The notes: generated from the letters alone by a model not told the origin. A stretch of 64,000 bases of DNA from Oceaniferula spumae (GCF_042849255.1 NZ_AP026866.1:3534001-3598000), one strand, 5' to 3'; counted from the stretch's first letter, positions 52,171 to 61,406 are shown. Numbers and translations: made by a program.

Positions 52171-52658
52171 AGAGCTCCGGCCTGATAGCGGCGGATGATT
52201 TCTGCACAGCCGTCTTCTAACATATCAGCCACAAGTTCGAAGCCATCCGTTCCACCGTAGTAGGGATCAGGGACTTCAGTTTGCTGATTATCCGACCGGG
52301 TGCAAAAGCTGGTGAAATTTTTGACCTTGTCTCGATACCCGCCGTCAGGGTCCAGTGCTGTGACCCGTGCATGGCTGTCATCGTCCATTGTCAGGATGAG
52401 ATCGAAGTCTTCAAAATCCTGTGCGGTGAAATGACGGGCACGACCATCGCTAGCTATGCCTCGCCCTTGGAGTGTGGCACACATTCTCCGGTCAGGCCCC
52501 TTACCGATGTGATAATTGTGAGTGCCAGCCGAGTCGATCCGGATTTCTTTTTCGAGACCAGCCTCAGTCACACGATGGCGAAAAATATTTTCCCCGGCCG
52601 GAGACCGACAAATGTTGCCCATACAGACAAAAAGCACGTTGAAAGGCGTTCTTGGCAT
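52167..52658 (-). CDS. Low molecular weight protein tyrosine phosphatase
   Basis: 163 residues from ATG 52658; the frame is open to 52760. The P-loop CxxxxxR is in VCMGNICRSPAGE near residue 12, and the acidic loop DPYYGGTDGFE near residue 130 provides the general acid. Such enzymes often act with tyrosine kinases in exopolysaccharide synthesis. The last four bases overlap the end of the convergent L,D-transpeptidase gene. Confidence 0.93.
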   Translation of the reverse strand: MPRTPFNVLFVCMGNICRSPAGENIFRHRVTEAGLEKEIRIDSAGTHNYHIGKGPDRRMCATLQGRGIASDGRARHFTAQDFEDFDLILTMDDDSHARVTALDPDGGYRDKVKNFTSFCTRSDNQQTEVPDPYYGGTDGFELVADMLEDGCAEIIRRYQAGAL

Positions 52659-52686
52659 GATGATTGAATGTTGTAGGATCACCCCC

Positions 52687-54303
52687 ATGCTGGCAAGAGT
52701 TCTGTGGGGAATGTGGGGGATACTCGCGGCATGCACGGTGGTTTCCGCTGAGGTGATCAAACCGAATGTGTTGCTGATTCGTATCGATGAACCACCGACG
52801 CCGGTTATAGGTGAAGCTGGAGGCTCAATACCTGAAGTATTCGATTTCGATCAAGTTCTGAATGCGAACTGGAAGAGCGAGCGAGGAACCTGTTTGGCGA
52901 GCCCAGGGCGTTCAGCCGTGCAAGCGGCCCTTTTGTTTGGCACTCCTCCTCTGCAACACGGAGTAGTCGCGGATCTCGACTGGCGGCGGAAAGCCGTAGC
53001 TGCGCAAACTCTCGCCGATCAACTGCAAAAAGCTGGCTATCACACCGCATTTTACGGAACCTGGGGTTTGGGATCTGCTAAGCCGTTTGATCCCCAAAGC
53101 CGAGGTTTTAGTCAGGCTCAATACTTCGAAACTGCAGCAAGTGATACACTCACCGACATCTGGGGGCTGTCGAAAAACGGGATGAAATGGGTCTTTGATA
53201 ATCCGCACCCTGAGAAACCCTACTTCGCCTACATTTCCCAAGGCCATCATCTCACCCGCGAGGTGATCACCGCGCAATTAGAGGAATGGATTTCGCGCAA
53301 CGCAGGTATTTCAAATCGGCCAACCGTGGTGGTCATTCTCGAAACCGGCAAGAGCTCTGAGAAATCACCTCGAGGCATTGCACCGGATCAATACTACTAC
53401 CCCGCCAAGTGGTATTGCTTTGTCCAAGGAACCTCGGAAATTAACGGTGAGATCAAAACCGATTGGGATCTTTACCATCTTATTCAAAAAGTGTTAGGGG
53501 AGCCAAAGTCGAAAAAACAAAGCGTGATGGTTTTCCACAAAGCCTGCTGGTCAGTCTCCGACTCCCCGGAAAAGCACCGCCATCGCGGCTCACTAGTCAT
53601 CGACAGAGATCTGGCCTTGATTGATGGCTTGAGGTTATTTCCAGCCAAGGACTTGGCTCCCGATCTCACTGCAGAGATGGATATTTCTGAACACAGCAAA
53701 CAACATCAGCACCTCCTAACAGTGCATGCCAAATGGTGGCAAGGAGCCCAAGCAGCCTTAAACGATCAGCGTGCATTCGAAGTGGGTAAAACCGATGCTG
53801 AGAAACTTTCACTTACTGCATTGGACTGGCGAACATCGAAAATCATCCACCCCGATGGCTCGTCACCTCTGTCTGTTCCCATGGTTTACCAAGAAAATCT
53901 GATAGAGGTTCTGGATGCCCTGAAAACTAACGCGGAATACAGAGAAACATTCCCCGCTTATTCCGGCAGCTGGGCAGTTAATATCACCCGATCTGGAAGA
54001 TACAAAATCACAGCCAGCTTGTTGCCAGAAGGTGTCGAAGGCGAGAAACACAAAAATCTGAAAAAGTTGGAAGGGGGGCAGGCCCATATCAAGTTAGGCC
54101 GGAACGAAGTGCAACTCAGACTTCACAAAGGAGCCACATCCGTCTCCGTACAAACCGATGCCGATCCCGGAGTAACTGATCTGGAGTGCTGGTTCACCGG
54201 TCAACTTCCTCTGACAAGGGAACTGGGAGCCTTTTTTGTCACCATTGAACGCGTCGGTGATAAGAAATTTGATCTCAAGGCAAAGGCTGCCGACTCTCCC
54301 TAA
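52687..54303 (+). CDS. Sulfatase-like protein lacking catalytic residues (pseudoenzyme)
   Basis: 538 residues from ATG 52687, with signal peptide (GILAACTVVSA). The fold of the alkaline phosphatase/sulfatase family is recognisable: PNVLLIRIDEP where active members have ADD, then SPGRSAVQAALLFG with the Cys/Ser nucleophile of CxPxR missing (Ala at that place), GTWGLG in place of GKWHLG, and ILETG instead of the late DN/DH-G metal motif. One Asp is kept. The C-terminal half is unlike canonical sulfatases. Verrucomicrobiota carry many sulfatases for polysaccharides; this one probably cannot hydrolyse sulfate esters. Divergent from the phosphatase gene by 28 bases. Confidence 0.65.
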   Translation: MLARVLWGMWGILAACTVVSAEVIKPNVLLIRIDEPPTPVIGEAGGSIPEVFDFDQVLNANWKSERGTCLASPGRSAVQAALLFGTPPLQHGVVADLDWRRKAVAAQTLADQLQKAGYHTAFYGTWGLGSAKPFDPQSRGFSQAQYFETAASDTLTDIWGLSKNGMKWVFDNPHPEKPYFAYISQGHHLTREVITAQLEEWISRNAGISNRPTVVVILETGKSSEKSPRGIAPDQYYYPAKWYCFVQGTSEINGEIKTDWDLYHLIQKVLGEPKSKKQSVMVFHKACWSVSDSPEKHRHRGSLVIDRDLALIDGLRLFPAKDLAPDLTAEMDISEHSKQHQHLLTVHAKWWQGAQAALNDQRAFEVGKTDAEKLSLTALDWRTSKIIHPDGSSPLSVPMVYQENLIEVLDALKTNAEYRETFPAYSGSWAVNITRSGRYKITASLLPEGVEGEKHKNLKKLEGGQAHIKLGRNEVQLRLHKGATSVSVQTDADPGVTDLECWFTGQLPLTRELGAFFVTIERVGDKKFDLKAKAADSP

Positions 54304-54339
54304 CATTGCGAAGACTGCTGCCGACTAACAGTTTAATGT

Positions 54340-55347
54340 TTAGCGTTCTGTTGTCCCGCTACGACCTTGCTTAAACAACAGCCACAAGAAGAAAGGACCA
54401 CCTAGCAAGGCGGTGATGATGCCCACGGGGATCTCGGCGGTTGTGGCTAGGCTTCTGGCCAAGGTGTCACAGAGGGCTAAAAAGATCCCACCGAAGAGAA
54501 GGGCGGCGGGAACGAGATACTTGTGATTGGCGCCTATGATAAGACGACAGATGTGTGGCGCCATGATGCCGACAAATCCGATCGGGCCACAGACGGTGAC
54601 GATGCCGGCTATCATCAGAGAAACGGCGAGGAACAGAATGATACGCATGCGCTCGACGTGTAGACCATAGCTGGCGGCGAGGTCGTCATTGATCGTGAGC
54701 AGGTTCAATTCTCGATGAAGCAGTCCGGTGATCAGGGCCCCGCTGAGAATGAAAGGGAGCACTTGTAGGACGGAGTCGAAACTCGCACGGCTCAGATCAC
54801 CCATCAGCCAGTGGATGATGCGGAAGGTATTTCCGATGTCGCCGAAATACTGCAACAGCAGAATCAGGCTGGAAAAGAAAAAGCTAATTGCCACACCTCC
54901 TAACAGCATGGTGTGAGGCGATGCATTTCCAGTAGCTCGGGCGATGCCGTAAACCAAGGCGATAGAGCATAAGGCACCGACAAGAGCCGCGAACGAGAGG
55001 CTGGAAAACCCGAGGATGGTTAGATTGATGCCGAGGAAAATGGAAACTGTGACACCCAGCGAGGCCCCACCTGCCACTCCGAGGGTGAAGGGAGTGGCCA
55101 GTGGGTTTTGGAAGATGGCTTGGAAGACAACGCCACCCAGTGATAGTCCGATGCCAGCCAGCATGGCTAGCAGAACTCTGGGGACTCGGATCTGCCAGAA
55201 AATGATCGCGTCAAGATCGCCTGCGCCGGGTCGGCCAATAACATCCCACGCCGGCCGGTGCCCGCCTAGCCACGGCATAGTAATGAGTGTTAGTATTGCC
55301 AGGGGGAGCAGCACCAACAGAATAAACTTCATTGGCGACTTAGTCAT
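54340..55347 (-). CDS. btuC: Cobalamin/iron-siderophore ABC transporter permease (FecCD/BtuC)
   Basis: 335 residues, about ten membrane helices. FecCD family marks: RVPRVLLAMLAGIGLSLGGVVFQAIFQNPLATPFTLGVAGGASLG, and GFVGIMAPHICRLIIG. It forms the membrane channel with the ATPase encoded just upstream (8-base overlap). The gene set is led by a cobalamin riboswitch, so cobalamin (or a cobamide) is the likely substrate. Confidence 0.9.
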   Translation of the reverse strand: MTKSPMKFILLVLLPLAILTLITMPWLGGHRPAWDVIGRPGAGDLDAIIFWQIRVPRVLLAMLAGIGLSLGGVVFQAIFQNPLATPFTLGVAGGASLGVTVSIFLGINLTILGFSSLSFAALVGALCSIALVYGIARATGNASPHTMLLGGVAISFFFSSLILLLQYFGDIGNTFRIIHWLMGDLSRASFDSVLQVLPFILSGALITGLLHRELNLLTINDDLAASYGLHVERMRIILFLAVSLMIAGIVTVCGPIGFVGIMAPHICRLIIGANHKYLVPAALLFGGIFLALCDTLARSLATTAEIPVGIITALLGGPFFLWLLFKQGRSGTTER

Positions 55348-56152
55348 GACTGGTAGCGGTGTGGCGATGGTGGCTGGGAATAATCATCGGACAGCCACTT
55401 TGTGGGTGTGGTTGAATATCCCAGGTAGCGTCAAAAATTTGCTCCAAGTTCTCGGTGGACATGAACTTATTCGGCGCGGCATCTAACACAATGCGTCCAT
55501 CTTTCATACCAACCATGCGATCGAAATCCATGGCCGCCCAGTTCAGGTCATGGGTGACGGTGATGACAGTGGTGTTGCTTTTTCGGCCGATCGTACTGAG
55601 CAGGCTCTGGATGGTTTCGCGTTGTTTGGGATCGAGGTGGGCGGCGGGTTCATCAAGAACGATGACGGGCGTATGCTGGCAGAGTGCTGCGGCGATGCTG
55701 GCCTTCTGCCGTTCCCCCCCACTGAGAGTGGCAAAGGTTCTATCCGCCAAGTGATCAATACCGATTCTGCGCATGGTTTCACGGGCGATCTCGTGTCCTT
55801 CATGATCCACGGGGATGATGCCGCTAGCGTGGGTGTAGCGGCTCATCAGCACAAACTCACGGACGGTGAATGGGATATCACTACCCAACTGCTGCGGCAC
55901 GTAACTGATCATTCGAGCCAAGTCTTGGCGTTTGAATGATGTAGCTGGTTTTCCCTCAAGGCAAATGCTCCCGGAGTCTGGCGTGGCCAAGCCTAACAAA
56001 CATCGGAGCAAGGTAGTTTTTCCAGCTCCATTTGCGCCCACGATGGCGATTCGCTCACCAGCGTTGGCACGAAGGCTGACACCAGCCAGCAGGCAGTGTT
56101 TGCCTGCATGCAGTGAGACGTCACTGGCCTCGATGGCGGGCGTAGGTGTCAT
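55340..56152 (-). CDS. btuD: ABC transporter ATP-binding protein (BtuD-like)
   Basis: 270 residues. Walker A GANGAGKTT near residue 39, signature LSGGERQKASIA, Walker B VIVLDEPAAHLD and the H-loop VTHDLNWA. It belongs to the FecE/BtuD subfamily that powers metal-chelate uptake. Its 3' end overlaps the permease gene by 8 bases and its start overlaps the preceding binding-protein gene by four, so translation is coupled. Confidence 0.92.
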   Translation of the reverse strand: MTPTPAIEASDVSLHAGKHCLLAGVSLRANAGERIAIVGANGAGKTTLLRCLLGLATPDSGSICLEGKPATSFKRQDLARMISYVPQQLGSDIPFTVREFVLMSRYTHASGIIPVDHEGHEIARETMRRIGIDHLADRTFATLSGGERQKASIAAALCQHTPVIVLDEPAAHLDPKQRETIQSLLSTIGRKSNTTVITVTHDLNWAAMDFDRMVGMKDGRIVLDAAPNKFMSTENLEQIFDATWDIQPHPQSGCPMIIPSHHRHTATSHD

Positions 56153-57069
56153 GGTGTGTCAGCTTGAATGGCACTGGCAAAAATGTCCAGAGTGTCAGTG
56201 AAACGCGGGCCAGGAATGATGTGTTTGTTTTCATGCACAAAAATGATGCGCTGGTTTTGCACCGCCTTAAGTTCCGAGTAGGCTGCCCACTGGCTAAAAA
56301 GTTTTGCTTCGCCAAGTTTGTTCCAGACGTCTGGCTGGATGAGATCGATGATGATGTCAGGATCTAGTTCGATGAGCTTTTCACGCGAGACTACCGGGTA
56401 TGCCACCGAGCCTTGGTAGGCATTCACACCACCTGCTAAAGTGATGTATTCCTGATGCACTCCGGCATTGCCTGCTGCGATCACTCGGTCCGGTTGACTG
56501 GAGTTGGTATCGCGGTCAATGCATACTAACACCCTTGGACGGGTAGGGAGATTTTTGGCTCGCTGGGTTACTTTTTCGACGCGAGAGTTGATGTTTGAAA
56601 TTAAAGCTTGGGCTTTTTCTTTCCGATCAAAGGCTGCGCCAAATGCAGTGATCGAGTCGGTGATGCCTCGAGTGCTGGCATGGTCCACAGAGATGGTTTT
56701 AATTCCTAATTGTTCCAGTCTTTCTGCAATCTGGTGTTGTTCGTTGAGCAGGATCACACAGTCTGGCTTGAGCCTGAGCACGGCCTCGAAATCAAGGTCG
56801 AGATAGCCGCCGACCACAGGCTTTTCCGAGGCTTCGGGTGGGTGTTTGCAAAAGCGTGATACCCCGACGAGATCTTCCTCGATACCGAGCTGATAGATGA
56901 TTTCCACGGCACTCGGTGACAGCGCGATAATACGGTGGAAGCTATTTGTTGTGGTGGCATTATCAGCTCTTGGCTGTGCCAACTGGCGGACGAAGTAGCT
57001 TGCGGCGAATAGGGCAATCACACCGACCAAGATCAGCAGGAAACGCCAAGGTATAGTCTGTGATATCAT
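56149..57069 (-). CDS. btuF: Cobalamin-binding protein BtuF-like, membrane-anchored
   Basis: 306 residues from ATG 57069. An N-terminal hydrophobic segment (FLLILVGVIALFAASYFV) looks like an anchor rather than a cleaved signal. The mature part is the periplasmic-binding fold of BtuF: HRIIALSPSAVEIIYQLG, VGVSRFCKHPPEA, GGYLDLDFEAVLRLKPDCVI, and ITLAGGVNAYQGS. It is followed in frame overlap by the ATPase gene. The upstream neighbour is a second BtuF-like gene, so two binding proteins serve one transporter. Confidence 0.9.
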   Translation of the reverse strand: MISQTIPWRFLLILVGVIALFAASYFVRQLAQPRADNATTTNSFHRIIALSPSAVEIIYQLGIEEDLVGVSRFCKHPPEASEKPVVGGYLDLDFEAVLRLKPDCVILLNEQHQIAERLEQLGIKTISVDHASTRGITDSITAFGAAFDRKEKAQALISNINSRVEKVTQRAKNLPTRPRVLVCIDRDTNSSQPDRVIAAGNAGVHQEYITLAGGVNAYQGSVAYPVVSREKLIELDPDIIIDLIQPDVWNKLGEAKLFSQWAAYSELKAVQNQRIIFVHENKHIIPGPRFTDTLDIFASAIQADTP

Positions 57070-57875
57070 AAGATGAGCTGTTGTTGCAGCCATTCTGCGG
57101 TATCGAGAAAACTGGGGCCATCTTGAATCATATTTTCACCGCACTTGACGGTGGAAATGATGATTTTGGTATCGGGGTTCCAGTTTCTATCAGCCACTAG
57201 CTTGGTTGGATCAACGAGATATTCGGGCTCGTGGAAAAAGAGATGGATGTCTGGTTCGAGAGAGCTGACCTGTTCAAAATCAGGAGTAAAATATCCTGTG
57301 CTCTCGTTTTTGAATATTAGATCGCCCCCGGCAATGGTGATCAGGTCTTCGATATATGAGCCGCCGCCGACCGCACGCATGTGCCGGCCCAGCCATAGCT
57401 CTAAGTAAACCTTAGGCCGGTTGGTGGGTGCGGCCTGTCTAATTACATCGGCTCGTGAGCTCAGCGATGCAGTTAGTTTTCGTGATGCTTCGAGCTCGTT
57501 CATTAGGCCGCCGAGAATTCGGATGTTCTCAAGAATGCCATGAAAGCTTTGGGGCAGGGGAAGAACGAAAACGGGCAGGTTTTCCTTCGCAAGCTTGAGT
57601 GCGAGTTTGCGTTGGATACCTCCTGTTGTTAGGACAAGGTCAGGTTCAAGATTTTTAATCTGCTCTATATCGCAATTGAGATATTGTCCCACCTGAGGAA
57701 CTGTTAGGTCTGGCACATAACGATCGCAATATTCAGAAACCCCGATTACACGGTCAATGAGCCCCATGTGATAGAGGGCTTCTGTGGCGGACGGTAGTAA
57801 GCTGACAATACGTGCCGGACGATCACCAATGGCGAATTGGTGGTCAATGGCTTCGCTATGGATGTTACGTGTCAT
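57066..57875 (-). CDS. Second BtuF-like binding protein without visible signal peptide
   Basis: 269 residues from ATG 57875, 55 bases after the TonB receptor gene ends. The fold matches BtuF: ARIVSLLPSATEALYHMG, VIGVSEYCDRYVPD, VGQYLNCDIEQIKNLEPDLVL, and AVGGGSYIEDLITIAGGD. No export signal precedes it; an earlier in-frame ATG (58031) would overlap the receptor gene and gives only a weak hydrophobic stretch. A cytoplasmic binding protein would be unusual, so the start or the location deserves checking. The ATGA overlap with the next gene indicates one operon. Confidence 0.8.
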   Translation of the reverse strand: MTRNIHSEAIDHQFAIGDRPARIVSLLPSATEALYHMGLIDRVIGVSEYCDRYVPDLTVPQVGQYLNCDIEQIKNLEPDLVLTTGGIQRKLALKLAKENLPVFVLPLPQSFHGILENIRILGGLMNELEASRKLTASLSSRADVIRQAAPTNRPKVYLELWLGRHMRAVGGGSYIEDLITIAGGDLIFKNESTGYFTPDFEQVSSLEPDIHLFFHEPEYLVDPTKLVADRNWNPDTKIIISTVKCGENMIQDGPSFLDTAEWLQQQLIL

Positions 57876-57930
57876 GATGGAAGTGGATAGGACGCCCCCC
57901 ACACACAAGGAGCGCCCTATCCTGTGTGTT

Positions 57931-59844
57931 TTACCACACAAAAGTGACACCACCGAAGATGCCGCGTCCACGGCCAGGGTAAGTTTCCTGGAACAAGCCG
58001 CTGCCGAAATTGGCGAACTCGTAATCTTCATCGAAGAGATTCGATACTCTGGCGTTCAGGGTGATGCCCGGTTTGATTTCATAGTTGGCGTGCAGATTGA
58101 CCAATGTGTAGGCCGCTACTTCATTGCCTCCCCAGCTACGGTCATCTAGGTAGTTGACACTGAATCCGGCTTCGAGATCGTCGGTTACATCCGCACTAAC
58201 ACGCAGTCCGGCTGAGTGCTCGGGCTGGTCTTGTAGAGATTCAGCCAACCAAGTGTAGGCGACGGACGTGCGCACGCGGCCGTCGAGCCACTTGGCATGT
58301 GCCTCAAGCTCGATTCCTTTGGTGACGGTGGTTCCGGGTGCGTTAAATGTGACAGTGGCGAAAGTGGGAGGAGGGCCGAAGGTGCTTGTGATCTGGTCCT
58401 CGATCCTGTTTTCAAAATACGTGGCACTGATCTGATACTGTCCCTCACAGAACTGCTGATCAATTCCTACGTCCCAGCCGATGGACTGTTCCGCTTTCAG
58501 ATCAAAATTGGAAGCTCCTCCGAAGCCGTAGATGTCAATGAACGATGGCGGACGGAATCCTTTGCCCACGCTTGCGCGGAATTTGGTGCCGGTTTGTTTG
58601 ATACGGTAGGCTGCCGCTGCACGCCATGTGACTTCATCTCCGTAGGTGTCATAGTCCTCCCAGCGAACACCGCCTGTTAGGGTGAGGGCGTCGGTGACAT
58701 CCCAGCTATGATTGAGGTAAATACCATATTGATCTGATTCCCGATCGTCCTCGGTAAGTCCGAAAAAGAGACTTTGATACTCAAACTTGGTTTTTTCATA
58801 GACCAAACCGGCAGTCGTCGTATGACGATCATTCCAGTGCAGGGTGTTATCCCAGTAGGCGGCGTATTTTTGGCCTTCGGTGCGGTAGTAGTTAGAGGAC
58901 CCGAAGGTGTCCGAGTCGTAAGTCTCGTCGTAGAGGCCGAGCGCGAGTTTGGATTTCCAAATGTCATTCACTTGCAGCTCAGCGAAGATGGTCGCGAGAA
59001 GGCTTTCGGTGTCATCATCAGCGGAGCGGGCGAAATTCGGGTCCGAGTAGCTGGGGCGACGGAACTCGGAATCGAATCCACGCAAGGTCAGTCCGATATC
59101 CAAAGAGTCGCTCACTTCATAGTCGAGTCGTAGTGTGTAGCTGAGCTGCTCGAAGTGATTGTTAGGAAGATCGTTATCGGTGGATTCATGTCCGATCCCA
59201 AGGTTATAGGACAGCCGGTCAATTTGACCATGTAGCCCGAGTGAACTTGTAAAACTGTCAAACGAGCCGGCTTCAAGTCGTAAGCTTCCGCCGGGTGTGC
59301 CAGTTCCTTTTTTTGAATAGATGCCTAACACCCCACCAATGGCATCACCTCCATAGAGTGCACTCTGCGGGCCACGCAGAATCTCGATCCGAGATAGTCC
59401 GCTGAGGTTGGAGCCTCCGAAGAAGTTGCCCGAGGTGATATTAGGTCCGGAAATCCGCATGCCATCCACGCGAATGTGGGCGTGTCCGGTAGTGGTGCCA
59501 CGGAGTAACAACGACGAGGCTGAACCGCGCTGGCCGGAGATGGACTCGGAGACTACTCCGGGAACGAACTTCAGTGCTTCATCAAGGTGGAGAATGCCAT
59601 CGCGCTCCAGTCCGGTGACATCGAGCACGGAGACGGCACTGCCGACTTTGGTCAATGAAGTCTCGGTGCGGTTGGCAATGATAGTGGTATCCGGAAGTTT
59701 GTTTTCCTCCGGATGGGCGCAGGCCATGCCAAAACTGGCGGCAGTGGCTGCGAGGGTAAGAATCCCGGTGTTACGCTGAATGTTAGACGTAAAACGGGCC
59801 GACGATGTGGCACTCCCAAGGAATGCAATTTTTGTATATTTCAT
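57931..59844 (-). CDS. btuB: TonB-dependent receptor, BtuB-like
   Basis: 637 residues from ATG 59844. Signal peptide followed by a TonB-box-like start (DTTIIANRTETSLTKVGSAVSVL), plug domain (GILHLDEALKFVPGVVSES, RGSASSLLLRG, RIEILRGPQSALYG), and a 22-strand barrel ending in a terminal aromatic (GVTFVW). Outer membrane uptake of cobalamin is inferred from the cobalamin riboswitch right upstream and the BtuFCD genes downstream. Length is close to E. coli BtuB (594 mature). Two more in-frame ATGs upstream were rejected. Confidence 0.92.
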   Translation of the reverse strand: MKYTKIAFLGSATSSARFTSNIQRNTGILTLAATAASFGMACAHPEENKLPDTTIIANRTETSLTKVGSAVSVLDVTGLERDGILHLDEALKFVPGVVSESISGQRGSASSLLLRGTTTGHAHIRVDGMRISGPNITSGNFFGGSNLSGLSRIEILRGPQSALYGGDAIGGVLGIYSKKGTGTPGGSLRLEAGSFDSFTSSLGLHGQIDRLSYNLGIGHESTDNDLPNNHFEQLSYTLRLDYEVSDSLDIGLTLRGFDSEFRRPSYSDPNFARSADDDTESLLATIFAELQVNDIWKSKLALGLYDETYDSDTFGSSNYYRTEGQKYAAYWDNTLHWNDRHTTTAGLVYEKTKFEYQSLFFGLTEDDRESDQYGIYLNHSWDVTDALTLTGGVRWEDYDTYGDEVTWRAAAAYRIKQTGTKFRASVGKGFRPPSFIDIYGFGGASNFDLKAEQSIGWDVGIDQQFCEGQYQISATYFENRIEDQITSTFGPPPTFATVTFNAPGTTVTKGIELEAHAKWLDGRVRTSVAYTWLAESLQDQPEHSAGLRVSADVTDDLEAGFSVNYLDDRSWGGNEVAAYTLVNLHANYEIKPGITLNARVSNLFDEDYEFANFGSGLFQETYPGRGRGIFGGVTFVW

Positions 59845-59879
59845 GGTTCTGAGTGGTCCCTGTTTGACGCAGGAATTTT

Positions 59880-60050
59880 CTCGACCTCTCAGGCTGGTAT
59901 TCTGGCTCACCGGATCTTGGTATGATCCTGGTTCACAGTGGCGTAACCGCTCCGGAATGTTTCGCATGAACGAAAGTCACCGGATTCCCCATCGATTTCC
60001 TGCCCGTGCTACGGGCTTCCCGAAAGGTGCCAACGGTAGAACCGCCGGCG
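59880..60050 (-). ncRNA. Cobalamin riboswitch upstream of the TonB receptor gene
   Basis: On the minus strand the conserved elements appear in order: GGCACC near 60028, GGGGAATCCGGTG (59978-59990), GCCACTGTG (59934-59942) and the B12 box with GAGCCAGAATACCAGCCT (59891-59908), matching the family core of GGTGCC, GGGAA-CCGGTG, GCCACTG and AGCCAG-A-ACC-GCC. It ends about 35 bases before the receptor start, so adenosylcobalamin probably represses the operon. The exact boundaries are approximate. Confidence 0.88.
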
Positions 60051-60158
60051 AGCGGATCGTTATCATAGCTATGATGAGTGACAATCAAAATCGAACACCG
60101 GATTCAGGGCTCAGGCTTTCTGCTGGCCACTCATAATTTGATTGGGTATGCACACCCT

Positions 60159-60989
60159 ATGTTTTCCAAACCCGTCCTCGTCGTGATGGCTTGCGGTCTT
60201 TGTTTAGTCACGGGCTGGTTAATTGGGCGCAGTTTTCCCGCTGCTCAAGAGTCCGTTGATGCGAGCGATGAAACGTCTTCCCAAGCTCGGAAGACGAACC
60301 GCCGTGCATCTCCCGCTTCACAGGATTCGTCGCGCTCGGCACGGCGATCAGCACGGGTGGATGGAACAAAACAAGAATCATTGGCCGCCCAATCGGGGTT
60401 AAGTAATCCAGATGCCACGGCTAGACTGGTAGTCGTTCCGCTCGGATTGTTAGATAGTATGAGCGAGACGGCAGGGTTCCGCTCGGGAGATGCCGATATT
60501 TTCGACAAAGACGGGAGGATCGAGGCGATTTTAGAAATATCGGAACAAGACAAGACTGTGATTCAAACTTCTTGGAAACAGGCATTGGAAAAAATTCGAA
60601 AGCTTGAAACGAACTCAGCCAAGACAGAAGATTTGCAGGATGGGTCGGTTAAAATCACGGTGAAACCAGCTGTCGATGCACTCGCTGTCATCGGCCAGGA
60701 ATTTCAATCGGTCGTATCCGGCAGATTGGGTGAAAATAGGGCGGATGCCTTACTTTCTATCAAGCAGGTGGGACGAATGTTCACGCCCAAAGCCGAGGAC
60801 AGAGTTTACACCATCAAAACTGAATCGATCGGGAATGGTCAGTGGCGATACAGCATCCGCTACTCGACAGGTGACGAAGCCAAGCAGTGGATCGGCACCA
60901 GTGTCCCACCTTCACTCAGGCACATTACCGATGCCGCTAAAATCAATCCGACCATGAGTGTTCCCCTTGCCGAGGATCCTGAGGAGTGA
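60159..60989 (+). CDS. Exported protein of unknown function
   Basis: 276 residues from ATG 60159; the frame begins at 60078 but the signal segment starts at MFSKPVLVVMACGLCLVTGWLIG. After the signal follow about 60 residues of polar low-complexity Ser/Arg/Ala sequence (SSQARKTNRRASPASQDSS), then a compact domain (VVVPLGLLDSMSETAG, FDKDGRIEAILEISEQDK, GQWRYSIRYS). No family was recognised. It is divergent from the cobalamin operon, and the riboswitch lies between. Confidence 0.55.
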   Translation: MFSKPVLVVMACGLCLVTGWLIGRSFPAAQESVDASDETSSQARKTNRRASPASQDSSRSARRSARVDGTKQESLAAQSGLSNPDATARLVVVPLGLLDSMSETAGFRSGDADIFDKDGRIEAILEISEQDKTVIQTSWKQALEKIRKLETNSAKTEDLQDGSVKITVKPAVDALAVIGQEFQSVVSGRLGENRADALLSIKQVGRMFTPKAEDRVYTIKTESIGNGQWRYSIRYSTGDEAKQWIGTSVPPSLRHITDAAKINPTMSVPLAEDPEE

Positions 60990-61007
60990 TCAAGGTTCAG
61001 CCGTCAT

Positions 61008-61035
61008 TTGACAAAGTTGGGAACCGTTCTATCAG
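61008..61035 (+). promoter_or_regulatory. Candidate promoter of the DksA/TraR-like gene
   Basis: TTGACA (61008-61013), 16-base spacer, TATCAG (61030-61035), about 20 bases before ATG 61056. A good -35 with a moderate -10. Confidence 0.35.
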
Positions 61036-61055
61036 TTATTATATCCGATAAAATC

Positions 61056-61406
61056 ATGACCAATAACGAGCAGAACGAAATGAGGAAGACTCTGATACAG
61101 CAGCGCCAGAAGGTGCTGAACGATGTCAGCCGACATGGTGTGATGAGCGGTAGCACCGCAGGCGCTATCTCGGATGAGGCGGAACGTGCGGAAAAAATCG
61201 CCGACACCCTCGTGGAACTTCAACTCGGCTATAAAGAAAGCAAGCTGTTGGAAAAAATCGACCTCGCCATTGAACGCCTCGACGACGGAACCTACGGTAT
61301 CTGCAAAGACTGTGGTGGCGACATCGGTTTAGCCAGACTACAGGCTAAACCCTACAGCTCCTTGTGCATCGATTGTCAGAGCGCCAAGGAGCAAAATAAG
61401 GCCTAA
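61056..61406 (+). CDS. TraR/DksA-family zinc finger protein
   Basis: 116 residues from ATG 61056. A coiled-coil N-terminus (LIQQRQKVLNDVSRHG) is followed by the C4 zinc finger: CKDCGG, then CIDC (the C-x2-C-x17-C-x2-C pattern). DksA proteins bind RNA polymerase in the secondary channel with ppGpp. This protein is shorter than E. coli DksA and belongs with the general DksA/TraR C4 family. The role in stringent control is inference. Confidence 0.9.
   Translation: MTNNEQNEMRKTLIQQRQKVLNDVSRHGVMSGSTAGAISDEAERAEKIADTLVELQLGYKESKLLEKIDLAIERLDDGTYGICKDCGGDIGLARLQAKPYSSLCIDCQSAKEQNKA

Noticed and set aside
57876..58031. Upstream start for the second BtuF-like gene
   Set aside because: It would overlap the receptor gene and the added residues do not form a good signal peptide.
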